Below are positions 9,543 to 19,000 of a DNA stretch of 64,000 nucleotides, piece by piece. The notes below the pieces were generated by a model. The model ran no database searches and was not told the DNA's origin. It was given only the letters and a program-made list of their open reading frames with translations. Origin of the DNA: Planctomycetaceae bacterium. Its GTDB lineage: Bacteria > Planctomycetota > Phycisphaerae > Phycisphaerales > SM1A02. Positions within the stretch are counted from its first letter, which is position 1, and each line of letters starts with the position of its first letter. Position numbers and translations under genes: made by a program. The DNA is taken from positions 1 through 64,000 of the forward strand of contig CANLHK010000010.1 in assembly GCA_947490615.1 (NCBI GenBank). The letters run 5' to 3'.

Positions 9543-10259
9543 TCAGTTGGCGAGCGCGATGCGAAGTTGCTGACCAGGCTTCAGCGCCCGAGGCTTGAGA
9601 CCAGGATTGAGTTCCTCGATCTGCTTGGCGTACTTCCCACCACCAAGTTCGCGCGCGGCGATGCGATAGATGTTGTCGCCCTGCTTCACTGTGACCATCC
9701 GATACGACTTGGCCGCTGGCGGCGCAATCTCATTGCCTGGTACGACTGGAGGCGGGGCGACTCCAGCCACGCGATCACCTGCAGCGGGCGCCGACGATGG
9801 ATCGAGCACCGCGATGTCGGGGATCTTCAGCGCCTGACCGATCTTGAGTTTCGATGGATCGATGCCGTTGTACTTGGCCAGCGCGACGGCGAGCGAACGC
9901 TTGCCGTAGTACTTCTGCGCGAGCTTCTCGGGGTTGTCGCCCTTGGCGATGGTGTGCATGCGCTCCGCGGGCGCGGCTGGCGGAAGCGGGTCCGCAATGA
10001 TCGTTGGTGGCGGAGTCGGAACGAGCTTCACGCCGTCGATGGTGACGGCGCCGTCCTGTCCACGATCAGCCCGACCAAACGGCTCGACGACTTCGGCGTC
10101 ATTGCTTCCAGGGAGCGGCTTGTCGGGACGGAGGCTCACGAGCGTCTCGGGTGTACCGATCTGCGAGCCGCGTGCAGAGAGATGGTCCGACACCAAGATG
10201 CCCACGAAGAGCAAGAGGCCGAAACCAATGACCATGACCAGTTTGTTTTCGCGCGTCAT
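9543..10259 (-). CDS. Membrane-anchored protein with two LysM domains in the division cluster
   Basis: The protein (238 aa) has an N-terminal TM segment (about residues 7-25), a Pro-rich linker and two LysM domains. The first is at about 118-165 (begins MHTIAKGDNPEKLAQKYYG) and the second is at the extreme C-terminus (YRMVTVKQGDNIYRIAA). LysM domains bind the glycan chains of peptidoglycan, so the protein probably tethers the membrane to the wall. The ATG at 10259 is chosen because AGGAAG lies 7-8 bases upstream; an upstream in-frame start at 10313 lacks this. It lies between rsmH and the ftsL-like gene on the same strand. A role in septal wall binding is inference from position; no catalytic domain is present. 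Confidence 0.85.
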   Translation of the reverse strand: MTRENKLVMVIGFGLLLFVGILVSDHLSARGSQIGTPETLVSLRPDKPLPGSNDAEVVEPFGRADRGQDGAVTIDGVKLVPTPPPTIIADPLPPAAPAERMHTIAKGDNPEKLAQKYYGKRSLAVALAKYNGIDPSKLKIGQALKIPDIAVLDPSSAPAAGDRVAGVAPPPVVPGNEIAPPAAKSYRMVTVKQGDNIYRIAARELGGGKYAKQIEELNPGLKPRALKPGQQLRIALAN

Positions 10260-10421
10260 GACTGAGCTTCCTTGCTTCAGCCTTGCTGCTCGACGCCGTC
10301 CGTTGTGCATCATGCACTGCCATCCGGACTGGCGACTCTCGCACCAAGATGTGTTGACTGTTCCATTCGCTGCCGTCCCTGCTGCTGCATCGCGATGCGG
10401 TGCACCAACAAAGACACTGAC

Positions 10422-11405
10422 TCACGCACCGACACTCGGGCCGTCGACCATGACAACCCGAAGTTTCGCGGAACGCGCGCGCGGGTTGGCCGCGCACTCG
10501 CCTTCCGAAGTCTCGACTGCGCCGCGTGTGACCTCGCGAACGAGTCCACTGCGACGCATGTCAGCGAAACCTTGCTTGACCAGACGATCCTCGAGGCTGT
10601 GAAACCCGATGATCGCGATGCGTGCGTGCGGTGCGAGCCAACTCGGACGACCTTCGATCGTGCGTTGCGCGGCACGGCGAATCGAGTCCAGCAACGCCTG
10701 AAGCGCGCCCATCTCGTCATTCACCGCGATGCGAAGCGCCTGGAAGGTCTTCGTTGCTGGATGCATCCGCGAAGCATGGGCGCGAGAGCCGTAAGACTCC
10801 CGAACCAGATCCGCAAGTTGCGCCGTCGTGGTGATCGGCGTTTGCACACGCTGCGCCGCAATATTTGCAGCGATCCGCCGCGCCAATGGCTCCTCGCCAA
10901 AGCGGGTCAGGAACTCACCGAGGTCTCGCTCACTGCTCGTGGCGATGAGCTCTGCGGCGGTGATTCCAGACGACGCGTCGAGGCGCATGTCGAGCGGACC
11001 ATCGCGCATGAAACTCAGGCCTCTCGATGGGTCATCAACTTGCGTCGACGCGAAGCCGAGGTCGGCGAGCAAGAGGTTCGCAGCCTGTGGTCCACAGAGT
11101 CCCTTCGCCTCCAACTCACGCGACACCGAGACGAAGCTCGCGTGGATCGAGACGGGGGTGATGCCTGTGGCGGTTCGAAGCCGCTCAGAGGCGAACTGGA
11201 GGTTGCCTCGATCGAGGTCGAACAGCGCGACGCGCCCCGTGGGGCCGAGCTGTTGCGCGACTGCGCAGGCGTGTCCACCTCTTCCAACAGTCAGATCGAC
11301 ATATGTCTCGCCCAGTTTGGGAGCCAGAAGCTCCAGCACTTCCGCCAACAGCACGGGTGCGTGACCGTGGGTGCCACCCAGAATCGGTTCTGGCGACTCA
11401 TTCAC
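10422..11405 (-). CDS. rsmH: 16S rRNA (cytosine-1402-N4)-methyltransferase
   Basis: RsmH (MraW) methylates C1402 of 16S rRNA using S-adenosylmethionine. The protein (327 aa) has normal length. It begins with the family signature HAPVLLAEVLELLAP, followed by the SAM-binding motif YVDLTVGRGGHA. LLADLGFASTQVDDPSRG and the C-terminal NPRARSAKLRV box are also present. The start is a GTG, overlapping the stop of the upstream WecA-like gene (11402-11405), so translation is probably coupled. In most bacteria rsmH follows mraZ at the head of the dcw cluster; here mraZ is absent and a polysaccharide gene takes its place. The downstream neighbours are a LysM gene, the ftsL-like gene and ftsI. Confidence 0.95.
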   Translation of the reverse strand: MNESPEPILGGTHGHAPVLLAEVLELLAPKLGETYVDLTVGRGGHACAVAQQLGPTGRVALFDLDRGNLQFASERLRTATGITPVSIHASFVSVSRELEAKGLCGPQAANLLLADLGFASTQVDDPSRGLSFMRDGPLDMRLDASSGITAAELIATSSERDLGEFLTRFGEEPLARRIAANIAAQRVQTPITTTAQLADLVRESYGSRAHASRMHPATKTFQALRIAVNDEMGALQALLDSIRRAAQRTIEGRPSWLAPHARIAIIGFHSLEDRLVKQGFADMRRSGLVREVTRGAVETSEGECAANPRARSAKLRVVMVDGPSVGA

Positions 11406-12775
11406 GGTGATTGGTGGCTAGGAGCCGCAGCCCGTGGTGGCGCGGGTGTGGCCTGAGCGATGGGTGTCGGCACTGTGGACTCGGCCTCAAGATGGGATTG
11501 CCAGCGGTTGCGCAGCGCGATCTTCAACCCGACGGCGCCGATGGCTCCAAAGAGCACGATCGACACGGCGTAGAGGATGCGCAGTCGCACGATCTGTTGG
11601 ATCGCCAACGCGCCAAGCAAGACACCGAGGATGCCAAAGGAGAAGGAGAGCGCGTAGAGCGCAATGACCGCGCGCTTCACGCCACCGAGAGCACGCTTGG
11701 CCAGATGGTGGATGTGGTTGGCATCCGCGGTCGACATCGAGACGCCCGCAATCTTGCGTCGCACGATCGCGAGCGAGGTGTCCATGATCGGCAAGGCAAA
11801 GATGATGAGTCCCGCTAAGACCAGATGGGTGTCGCCACTCTCACCAAGCATCAAGATCGAGACCACCACGAGGTACCCGATCAGGAGGCTGCCGCAGTCG
11901 CCAAGAAAAATAACCGCAGGGTTGAAGTTCCACGGGAGGAACCCAAGCACACTGCCGAGGAGTGCCAGACAAAGCACGATCCGCACGCCCGCGAGCGACT
12001 CGAACGGATCGGCGAGGTCGGTACCCGCCGCCATCATCAGACTGATCGCCAGCAGTCCCGTCGCCATGATCGCCGCCGTGCCTGAGCACAGGCCATCGAG
12101 CCCGTCGATCAAGTTCATCGCGTTACAACCGCCGAGCACAAACATGGCGATGAGCGCGGTGCCGATCCAGTAGTAGATGTCGCCCGAGTGGAGCGCGACA
12201 GGGCCGACGGTGTAGAGGAGCGTCGTCGCGTCACCGAACATCGGTGCGAGGAGCCCTTCCGCGACGCGTGTCCCGATGTCCTGCACCGCGAGGGCCGCAG
12301 CAGCCACCAGCTGTCCCGCGATCTTGAGTCGCGGGTCCCAACCCCAAACATCGTCGGCAAGCCCCGTGAAAGTGATCGCCACGATGCCGATGACGATGGA
12401 CGCTGGAACAGGACCAAGCGAACCGCCTGGTCCGTCGACAATCGCATAGCTGTAGGCGATCGCCGCCATCACGCCAATGAAGACCGCGAACCCGCCGAGA
12501 TACGCGATAGGAAACTTATGTTGCTTCCGCGGATCGTTGGGCTTGTCGATGATGTCCATCTCAATCGCGAGCTTGCGGACAAACGGCGTGACCAACAGCG
12601 TCACGAGAAATGCGACGATGAAGACACCTGCGTAGCCATTGAGGAACTCCAACGCGCCAAAGCGGGCCGCGCCAATGAGCGAGCCTTCTTCGATGGGCTT
12701 CAGCGCGTCAGGCCCGATGGAAACCGTCGGCATCGGAATCTGCACCGCGGAATTGATGAGGGGAGGCGTCAACAT
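11402..12775 (-). CDS. Undecaprenyl-phosphate sugar-1-phosphate transferase (WecA/TagO/MraY superfamily)
   Basis: This polytopic membrane protein (457 aa) of glycosyltransferase family 4 probably loads the first sugar phosphate onto undecaprenyl phosphate for polysaccharide synthesis. The hallmarks are DKPNDPRKQHKFPIAYLGG at the first cytoplasmic loop (about residue 77), NAMNLIDGLDGLCSG (about 215), FLGDCGSLLIGY (about 295) and HIHHLAKRALGG (about 355). The His-x-His-His motif is typical of WecA/TagO-type enzymes rather than MraY. About 10-11 hydrophobic helices are visible. It overlaps the epimerase upstream by 7 bases and rsmH downstream by 4 bases. Its place in the exopolysaccharide block supports a priming role there, though use in another glycan cannot be excluded. 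Confidence 0.88.
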   Translation of the reverse strand: MLTPPLINSAVQIPMPTVSIGPDALKPIEEGSLIGAARFGALEFLNGYAGVFIVAFLVTLLVTPFVRKLAIEMDIIDKPNDPRKQHKFPIAYLGGFAVFIGVMAAIAYSYAIVDGPGGSLGPVPASIVIGIVAITFTGLADDVWGWDPRLKIAGQLVAAAALAVQDIGTRVAEGLLAPMFGDATTLLYTVGPVALHSGDIYYWIGTALIAMFVLGGCNAMNLIDGLDGLCSGTAAIMATGLLAISLMMAAGTDLADPFESLAGVRIVLCLALLGSVLGFLPWNFNPAVIFLGDCGSLLIGYLVVVSILMLGESGDTHLVLAGLIIFALPIMDTSLAIVRRKIAGVSMSTADANHIHHLAKRALGGVKRAVIALYALSFSFGILGVLLGALAIQQIVRLRILYAVSIVLFGAIGAVGLKIALRNRWQSHLEAESTVPTPIAQATPAPPRAAAPSHQSP

Positions 12776-13824
12776 CGTGCGCCTCCAATCGATTGCACGC
12801 TCTCCACTGGGCGCGTCTTGAGTTCGTCGGCCAAGTCTCGAATCGTCTGCGCCAGCGGCACGCGCGGAGCAAACTCAATCGCCGAGCGCACCCGCGTGAG
12901 ATCGGGCTGGCGGACCGCGAGGTCGTCGAACCCCGCGGCAAACGCCTGCGCGTAGGGCACCATGCGAATCCCGCTGCGTGAGCCGAGTGTGGAGATGACC
13001 AGCTTTGCGAGGTCGTGAATCGAGATCACCTCATCGCGCCCGAGATTGAAGACACGCCCCGCACACTCGGGCGAACCAAGCAAGCGCGGCAGCGCCTCGA
13101 CAACATCGCGCACATCACAGAAGCAGCGCGATTGTCGGCCGTCGCCATGCACTTCGAGATCAGCTCCCGCAAGCGCCGCGGCAACGAAGCGCGGGAGCAC
13201 CATGCCGTACTCACCAATCTGCCTCGGACCAACCGTGTTGAAGAAGCGCACGATGACCGCTGGCAGACTTGACTCGCGGTGGTAGGCGAGCGCGAGATAC
13301 TCGTCGATCGCCTTCGAACACGCGTAGCACCAGCGGCTGTAACCCGTCGAGCCATAGACGACATCGTCTTCTTCGCGCATCGGGACACGAACGCCCTTGC
13401 CGTAGACCTCGCTCGTGGAGGCGATCAGAATGGGAATCGCGCGCTCCGAAGCAAAGCGGAGCACGACACTCGTCTCATGGATGTTGGTCTCGATCGTGTG
13501 GATCGGGCGCTCCACGACCAGACGCACTCCCACAGCGGCCGCGAGGTGGTAGATGCAATCGAAGTCGGCTGCGCGAAGCGTCGGCACGACCTCCGAGACA
13601 TCGCCCTCGATCACCTCGTAACGCGCGCGGCGTTCGGGCACCGCACGCACGAGCTCAAGGTTGGCGCGACGACCCGTCGAGAAGTTGTCGACGACGGTCA
13701 CGGAGTGACCGCGATCGAGCAGGAGTTCCGAGAGATGTGAACCAATGAACCCCGCGCCACCCGTGACAAGCACGCGCTGCGGCCGCTGATCGGATTGGTT
13801 GATCGGCTGCGTCTTCAAGGTCAA
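12769..13824 (-). CDS. NAD-dependent nucleotide-sugar epimerase/dehydratase
   Basis: This extended short-chain dehydrogenase (351 aa) probably makes an activated sugar for the surface polysaccharide. The Rossmann motif GGAGFIGSH is at about residues 22-30. The catalytic pair is STSEVYG (Ser/Thr, about 135) and YACSK (Tyr-x-x-x-Lys, about 165), followed by FFNTVGPRQ, which is common in UDP-glucuronate decarboxylases and GalE-like epimerases. The exact substrate cannot be read from the sequence. The start is a TTG at 13824, with GAAG upstream; a second TTG lies two codons further in. It is followed by the WecA-like gene with a 7-base overlap and preceded by the BY-kinase gene with a 26-base gap. 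Confidence 0.88.
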   Translation of the reverse strand: MTLKTQPINQSDQRPQRVLVTGGAGFIGSHLSELLLDRGHSVTVVDNFSTGRRANLELVRAVPERRARYEVIEGDVSEVVPTLRAADFDCIYHLAAAVGVRLVVERPIHTIETNIHETSVVLRFASERAIPILIASTSEVYGKGVRVPMREEDDVVYGSTGYSRWCYACSKAIDEYLALAYHRESSLPAVIVRFFNTVGPRQIGEYGMVLPRFVAAALAGADLEVHGDGRQSRCFCDVRDVVEALPRLLGSPECAGRVFNLGRDEVISIHDLAKLVISTLGSRSGIRMVPYAQAFAAGFDDLAVRQPDLTRVRSAIEFAPRVPLAQTIRDLADELKTRPVESVQSIGGARC

Positions 13825-13850
13825 GTCTTCGGATGAGCACTCGTTCGGGC

Positions 13851-16040
13851 TTACTTCTCTGCGTAGGCCGATATCGCCTCGTAGTTCTTGCGAAGGTAGC
13901 CGCCCGCGGTGTTCGTGGGTCGATTCAGCACAGCACCAAGGAGAAGCCCGCGCACATCGGAGAGTTGTCCGACAAGTCGTGCCACAAGACCTCGTTGCTC
14001 CTGGAACGCGCGCACGACCAAGATCGTGCCGTCCACCTTGTTCGCCACCGCAAGGGCATCGCCTGCGACGACCACTGGTGGCACATCGAGCAGCACGATG
14101 TCGTACTTCGCCGCGACCTCTTGCAGGAACGCATCGATCTTGGGCGTGTTGAGCAGTTCGAACACGCGATGCTCGGGGGTGCCCGCGGGAATGATGTCGA
14201 TGCCGCTGCCAGCGCTCGCCGTCACATCCGCCACACTCGCAGCGCCACGCAAGACATCGCCAAGTCCGCGCGCGTCTGGATCGGTTCCCATCGACGCTGC
14301 GAGATGGCTGCGTCGGAAGTTGGCATCGACGACGAGCACCTTGCGTCCACTTGCGGCCATCGACTCAGCGAGATTCGTGATCAAGCTCGTCGTACCCGCT
14401 TCGGGAAGGCCGCTGAGGCACGCGATGGTCTTGACCGAATTTTGCGTGCACGACTTCAGCACCTGTCCCGTGATCTGTCGCGAGAGCTCTGCGGCGATCG
14501 ACTTGGGCGCGTCACGCACCACACGCTCGATCTGCTTGGTTCCCAGTGGGTCGTCGGCGAGATCAGGGATCGAACCAAGCAAGCGGAGTCCTGAGATGCC
14601 CGTCAAGTCTGTCGCGTAGCGGACGCGGGTATCGAGGAACTCGCGCAGGAAGATGAAGCCCACGAAGAAGCCGAGGGTCAACACACCGCCCGCGGGCAAC
14701 ATGTAGCGCCAACGCGGGAAGCTCAGCTCGCGCGGAGTACGCGCGCGCTGGGCGATGCTGACCGCACGCGCGTCGTCGCGCGACTTGAACTGGTCGAGTT
14801 CGCCAAGAACCTTGAGCTGCTCCGCGCGTGCCTCAAGGAGACGCATGCGTCGTTCCTTGAGCTCGTCGACGGTCGCGAGGTTTGCCGTGAAGTCCTTGAG
14901 GCGCAGGGTCTGCGCCGCGAGGTCCTTCTCGAATTGCTGCAGCAGGCCTGTGTAACTCTCCACTTGGTCAGCGAAGGTTTTGAAGTCGGCGTTGAGGTTG
15001 CGACGCAGGATCTGGTTCATGACCACATCGCGCTCGGTCTCTGCGGCCGTGGTCTGGCTCTCAAGGGCGCGCATGGCCGAATGCTCTGCGCCGAACCGCT
15101 TGCGATACGACTCCACCGAGACGCGCATCTCATTCAAGGTCGAGTTGGAACGCTGCACCAACGGATCTTCTTCCGCGGTGCGGATGTCGTCGGGCGAGGG
15201 CTCGAGGCGACCTTCCATCTTCGCTTCGGTCTGCGCCTTGCGGCTTGCAGAAAGGGTGAGGAGCGACTTGGTTTCACCGAGTCGTCGCGCCACATCTTCG
15301 ACCGCCACGAGCATCTCGTTGCGCTCTTCGTTGGTCGAAGTCATCGACTTCTCCGTCACGAACTTGGAGATCTCTTTGCCAAGGCTGGTGATCTGGCTAT
15401 CGATGTCCTTGAGCTGCTTGTCGAAGGTCTGACGGTTCGCCTCGTACTTCTGATCGTCTGCCGCCTTCTTGACGGCCACATAGGTGTCGGCGATGCGATT
15501 GAGCACGACTGGGACATCGGCGGGCACATGGGTCGACCAGCTCAGCGCCACAAAGTTGGTGCGACGACGGTGACCGACTCCCAACTCATCTTCCAGATCG
15601 TCGATCGCATCTTCAGCCACGAACCGATCCGAGTCGTCGCGGTAGCCACGACTCCACTGCGTCTCTTCGATATCGCGGTGGTTCAGCGCCTTGAGCAAGA
15701 GCTCGCGCGACACCATGCGGCCTGCTTCGGTCTGTCCTGCGCGCTCGACGGTCTCCTCGGTGCGCTCATCGCGCGAGGTGACATCGGTCGCCTGCTCAGG
15801 AGCCGACTGCAATTCGAACAGCACTGTCTCGGAGTAGAGCGGATAGACCAACTCGCACACCACTTGTGCCACGCCACCAATGCCGACGCCGATGACCGCC
15901 GAAGCTGCGATCTTCCACGCGTGCTGGCGAAGCACGCGGAGCGGATCGATCTGCGGAGCCGCCGGTGCAGGCGTACCGCTGCGAGTCCGCGTTGCGGCAG
16001 CGCGTGGGTCGGTAGAAGTCTTGGATGATGCGATACTCAT
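13851..16040 (-). CDS. Polysaccharide chain-length determinant fused to a BY-kinase-like domain (Wzz/GumC-CpsD type)
   Basis: The protein (729 aa) joins two domains. The N-terminal part is a Wzz domain: TM helix at about 40-65, a long periplasmic coiled-coil region, and a second TM at about 442-470 followed by FLREFLD. The C-terminal part is a cytoplasmic P-loop domain of the bacterial tyrosine kinase type. Walker A' (VLVVDANFRRSH) and Walker B (YDIVLLDVPPVV) are clear, and three tyrosines lie in the last 20 residues as a possible autophosphorylation tail. The Walker A region reads CLSGLPEAGTTSL (about 541-553); where the family has G-x-G-K-T/S it has A-G-T-T, so the P-loop lysine is missing. 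Kinase activity is therefore doubtful. It controls export chain length with the SLBB protein encoded at 22921-24552. Confidence 0.9.
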   Translation of the reverse strand: MSIASSKTSTDPRAAATRTRSGTPAPAAPQIDPLRVLRQHAWKIAASAVIGVGIGGVAQVVCELVYPLYSETVLFELQSAPEQATDVTSRDERTEETVERAGQTEAGRMVSRELLLKALNHRDIEETQWSRGYRDDSDRFVAEDAIDDLEDELGVGHRRRTNFVALSWSTHVPADVPVVLNRIADTYVAVKKAADDQKYEANRQTFDKQLKDIDSQITSLGKEISKFVTEKSMTSTNEERNEMLVAVEDVARRLGETKSLLTLSASRKAQTEAKMEGRLEPSPDDIRTAEEDPLVQRSNSTLNEMRVSVESYRKRFGAEHSAMRALESQTTAAETERDVVMNQILRRNLNADFKTFADQVESYTGLLQQFEKDLAAQTLRLKDFTANLATVDELKERRMRLLEARAEQLKVLGELDQFKSRDDARAVSIAQRARTPRELSFPRWRYMLPAGGVLTLGFFVGFIFLREFLDTRVRYATDLTGISGLRLLGSIPDLADDPLGTKQIERVVRDAPKSIAAELSRQITGQVLKSCTQNSVKTIACLSGLPEAGTTSLITNLAESMAASGRKVLVVDANFRRSHLAASMGTDPDARGLGDVLRGAASVADVTASAGSGIDIIPAGTPEHRVFELLNTPKIDAFLQEVAAKYDIVLLDVPPVVVAGDALAVANKVDGTILVVRAFQEQRGLVARLVGQLSDVRGLLLGAVLNRPTNTAGGYLRKNYEAISAYAEK

Positions 16041-16090
16041 GGCTGTTCTCGGAATCGGTCTATCGGGGGTTCAGGCACCCCACTTGAGGG

Positions 16091-19000
16091 TCACTTCAGG
16101 GTTGCGCGGAGCTGCTCGATGGCAGCTTTGGTCGGCGGATCGGGATTCAACTCCGACGCGTGGGTCAAGGCGTCCTTGGCAAGGGCATCACGACCGAGTG
16201 CCTTGAGCGCCTGGGCGCGGTGCAATTGCACCGCAGCGCCGTCCGCGATCTTGGCGGCGCGGTCTGCATAATTCAGCCCCTCCTGAGCCTGCCCATCACT
16301 GATCAGCGCGAACGCGAGCGTGTCGAGGTACTCACCACGCGTGGGCTGCAACTGCACCGCAAGCCGCGCTGGGGGGAGCGCTTTCTTGGAGTCCTTGAGG
16401 CACTCGATACAGAGATACGCATAGTTGTTGAGCACCGAGGAATTGCTCGGCATCCACTTCAACGCAAGCTCAAAGGTCTTCACTGCGTTCGGGCAGTCAC
16501 CACTGAGGTAATAGCTCGTGCCAAGGCGATCGCACAAGAGCGCTCCGAACTCACCCATCGTCGAGTAGTCGCGACCTGCATGCGGAGCCAGGTACTCAAT
16601 GACCTTGGCTGGTCCAGCGGAGTCGTTGCCGAGCGCGAGGAACGAGAGGTACTCCCAACCAACGGGCGTTGGGTCGCCTCCACTGACCTCCTTCACCAAC
16701 TGCTCCGCTTCGTTGAGCAAGCCAGGCGCGAAGATCAAGCGCAAGGCCGCATACCACTGTTGCATCGGAAGCGCGTTGCCTGCGTCGAACTCCTTCTTGA
16801 CGACTGCAAACGACTCGCGCAGCGCAGCGACGCCGTCACCCTTCTCACCAATTGCCACCATGGCGGTGCCCAGATAGGCGCGCGCCACGGCGTTCTCCCC
16901 GATCAGTGATCCGCGGCCACGACAGGCGTCGATGGCGGCACGGAAGTTTCGATCGCGAATGTGCGCATCAAGCTGACGGAAGAAGGTGTCGGTATCAGGC
17001 TGCAACGCGTCCGCGCGGGCGTAGCTTGCAGCAGCCTCCTTCAGTCGACCACGCTTGGACAGCAGGTCACCGAGCGTGAAGTGCCATCCAGGCTCTCCAG
17101 GTGAGTAGCCGATGGCTGTGTGCAGTGTCTCTTCGGCCTTCTCATACGCCGCGTTGGCGAAGAGCAAATCGATGAGCCGACGCCGTGCGTCCACGCCCGT
17201 AGGAACGATGCGGAGGTACCGCTCCAACTCGGCTACGGCGGCATTGACATCGCCGAGGGCGACGAGCACTTCCGCGCGCGCCGCACTTGCGGGGAAGAAT
17301 GTCGCACCGAGTGCGGCACCACGATCAGCGGCGGCGAGCGCTTCTTCGCCACGGACTCGATCGCCCGTGAGCTCGAAGAGCTTGCGCTTGAGCATGGCAT
17401 CCTGAATGAACGGCTGCGGAATCGCCGGTCCAAGCACCTTGGCGCGCTGATAAGGCGCGATCGCCAGTTCATACGCCTTCATGGCGCCCGCGACATCGCC
17501 CGTGAGGCGCAGAGCGTCGCCGACGGCCACACTGATCGCACCATCAAGAAGTTCCGTGCCAATCTCGCGCGGTCCAGTGCTCAGCGCAGCGTCGAAGGTC
17601 TTGCGGGCATCCGCTGGACGATTCAGCCGCAGCAGGCACTCGGCGAGACGCATGCGCAAGCCAGGTGTCGTGTCCACTCGCGTCAGCGGTTCGAGGTACG
17701 CCAAGGCGATGCCGTAGCGGTCAATCGTCATGAGTGTGTCGATGACCGACCGCGTCGCGTCGCGCGTCGCAGGATTCTCGCGCTTGACCGCGGCATCAAA
17801 CGACACGCGCGCACGATCCTCTGCGTCGAGGATGCACTGCAATTGCCCGAGGAGCACCAACCCGCGCCAGCCCTTCTCTTCGCCGCCAGCCTGGACCACC
17901 GCAGTCAAGAGAGCCTCGGACTCTTTCAACCGACCGACAAGTCGAAGCATGCTCGCGTACGAGGTGCCTGCATCGATATTCGACGGCTCACGCTTGAGAA
18001 TCTCGTTGTAGATCTCTTCCGCACGCTTGCGCCACTCGACGCGGGTTCGATCGACCTCACCGAGGCGTGCCGCGGCATCGAGCGAACTCCACTGGTTCTC
18101 TGAGTAGACGGGCTTGCCCGCTTCGTTCAGCACATCTTCGCGCTCGGGTGCCGATGCGGCGAGCATCGCTGCCAAGGCCACAGCGTTGGCGACATCCGCG
18201 GGCGCGACGCGATAGCGGTTGCCACGAAGTCGCTGCGCCAACCTTCGATCGCCAACCTGCTGTTCGAGCAGGAGCCAAGTGTCACCGACATCATCCTCAA
18301 AGCCCGCCAGCGCGCGAGCCTGACGAAGGACCTCGAGTCCTCGCGTTGGATTGCCCGATCGCACCAGCACGCCCACAAGGAGTCGCACCGTCGCCATGTC
18401 AGCGGGTCGACGCTTGTACGCCTCTTCGTAGGTCTTGAGCGCTGCTTCGATGTTGCCAAGACGCTCCTGGGCCGCACCGAGCGTGCGGTAAATCGTCGAA
18501 GCGTCCACACCCGATTCGATCGCGCGCTCGAGCACTTGCGCTGCTTCCTGCATCTTGTCCTGCTCGAGCAATGCCCGCGCGCGGAAGATCGGCGCCTGGG
18601 TGCGATCGCGTTGCGCTTGCTCCGAAAGCTTGGCGATGAGCTCTGCCGCGGGATAGTCCTTGGCTGCGAGCGCCGCGTTGAAGTCGATCTCAAGGAACGC
18701 CGGGTGCGTTGGGTCAGCTGCCTCTGCTTTGACGCGCCACTCCTTGGCAGCGGCCGTGAGCCGTTCGCCGTTCTCCGCAGTGGTTGCGGCGGTGGCGAGA
18801 CCAAGGCGACGCTCGCGCGCGGCTTGATCGCGAACGGTGTCACCAGTTTGCAAGAGACGCAGGTAGGTCAGGACTACGCGCTCCTTCGCATCCACCGCTG
18901 CACCATCCGAAAGCGCGATGACACGCGCGACGATGTCGTCACTCGCGAGCACGGCATTGAAGCGCACCAGCGCGGTGTCGGTTGGAAACTTGAGGAGCGC

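Noticed and set aside
14934-16028. Long plus-strand open frame opposite the Wzz/BY-kinase gene
   Set aside because: The sense frame has clear Wzz and P-loop motifs; the antisense product has no recognisable domain and shadow-type composition. The same applies to long frames opposite the TPR gene (17120-18103, 19421-20323), thiC (51401-53749) and the peptidase gene (62466-63581).
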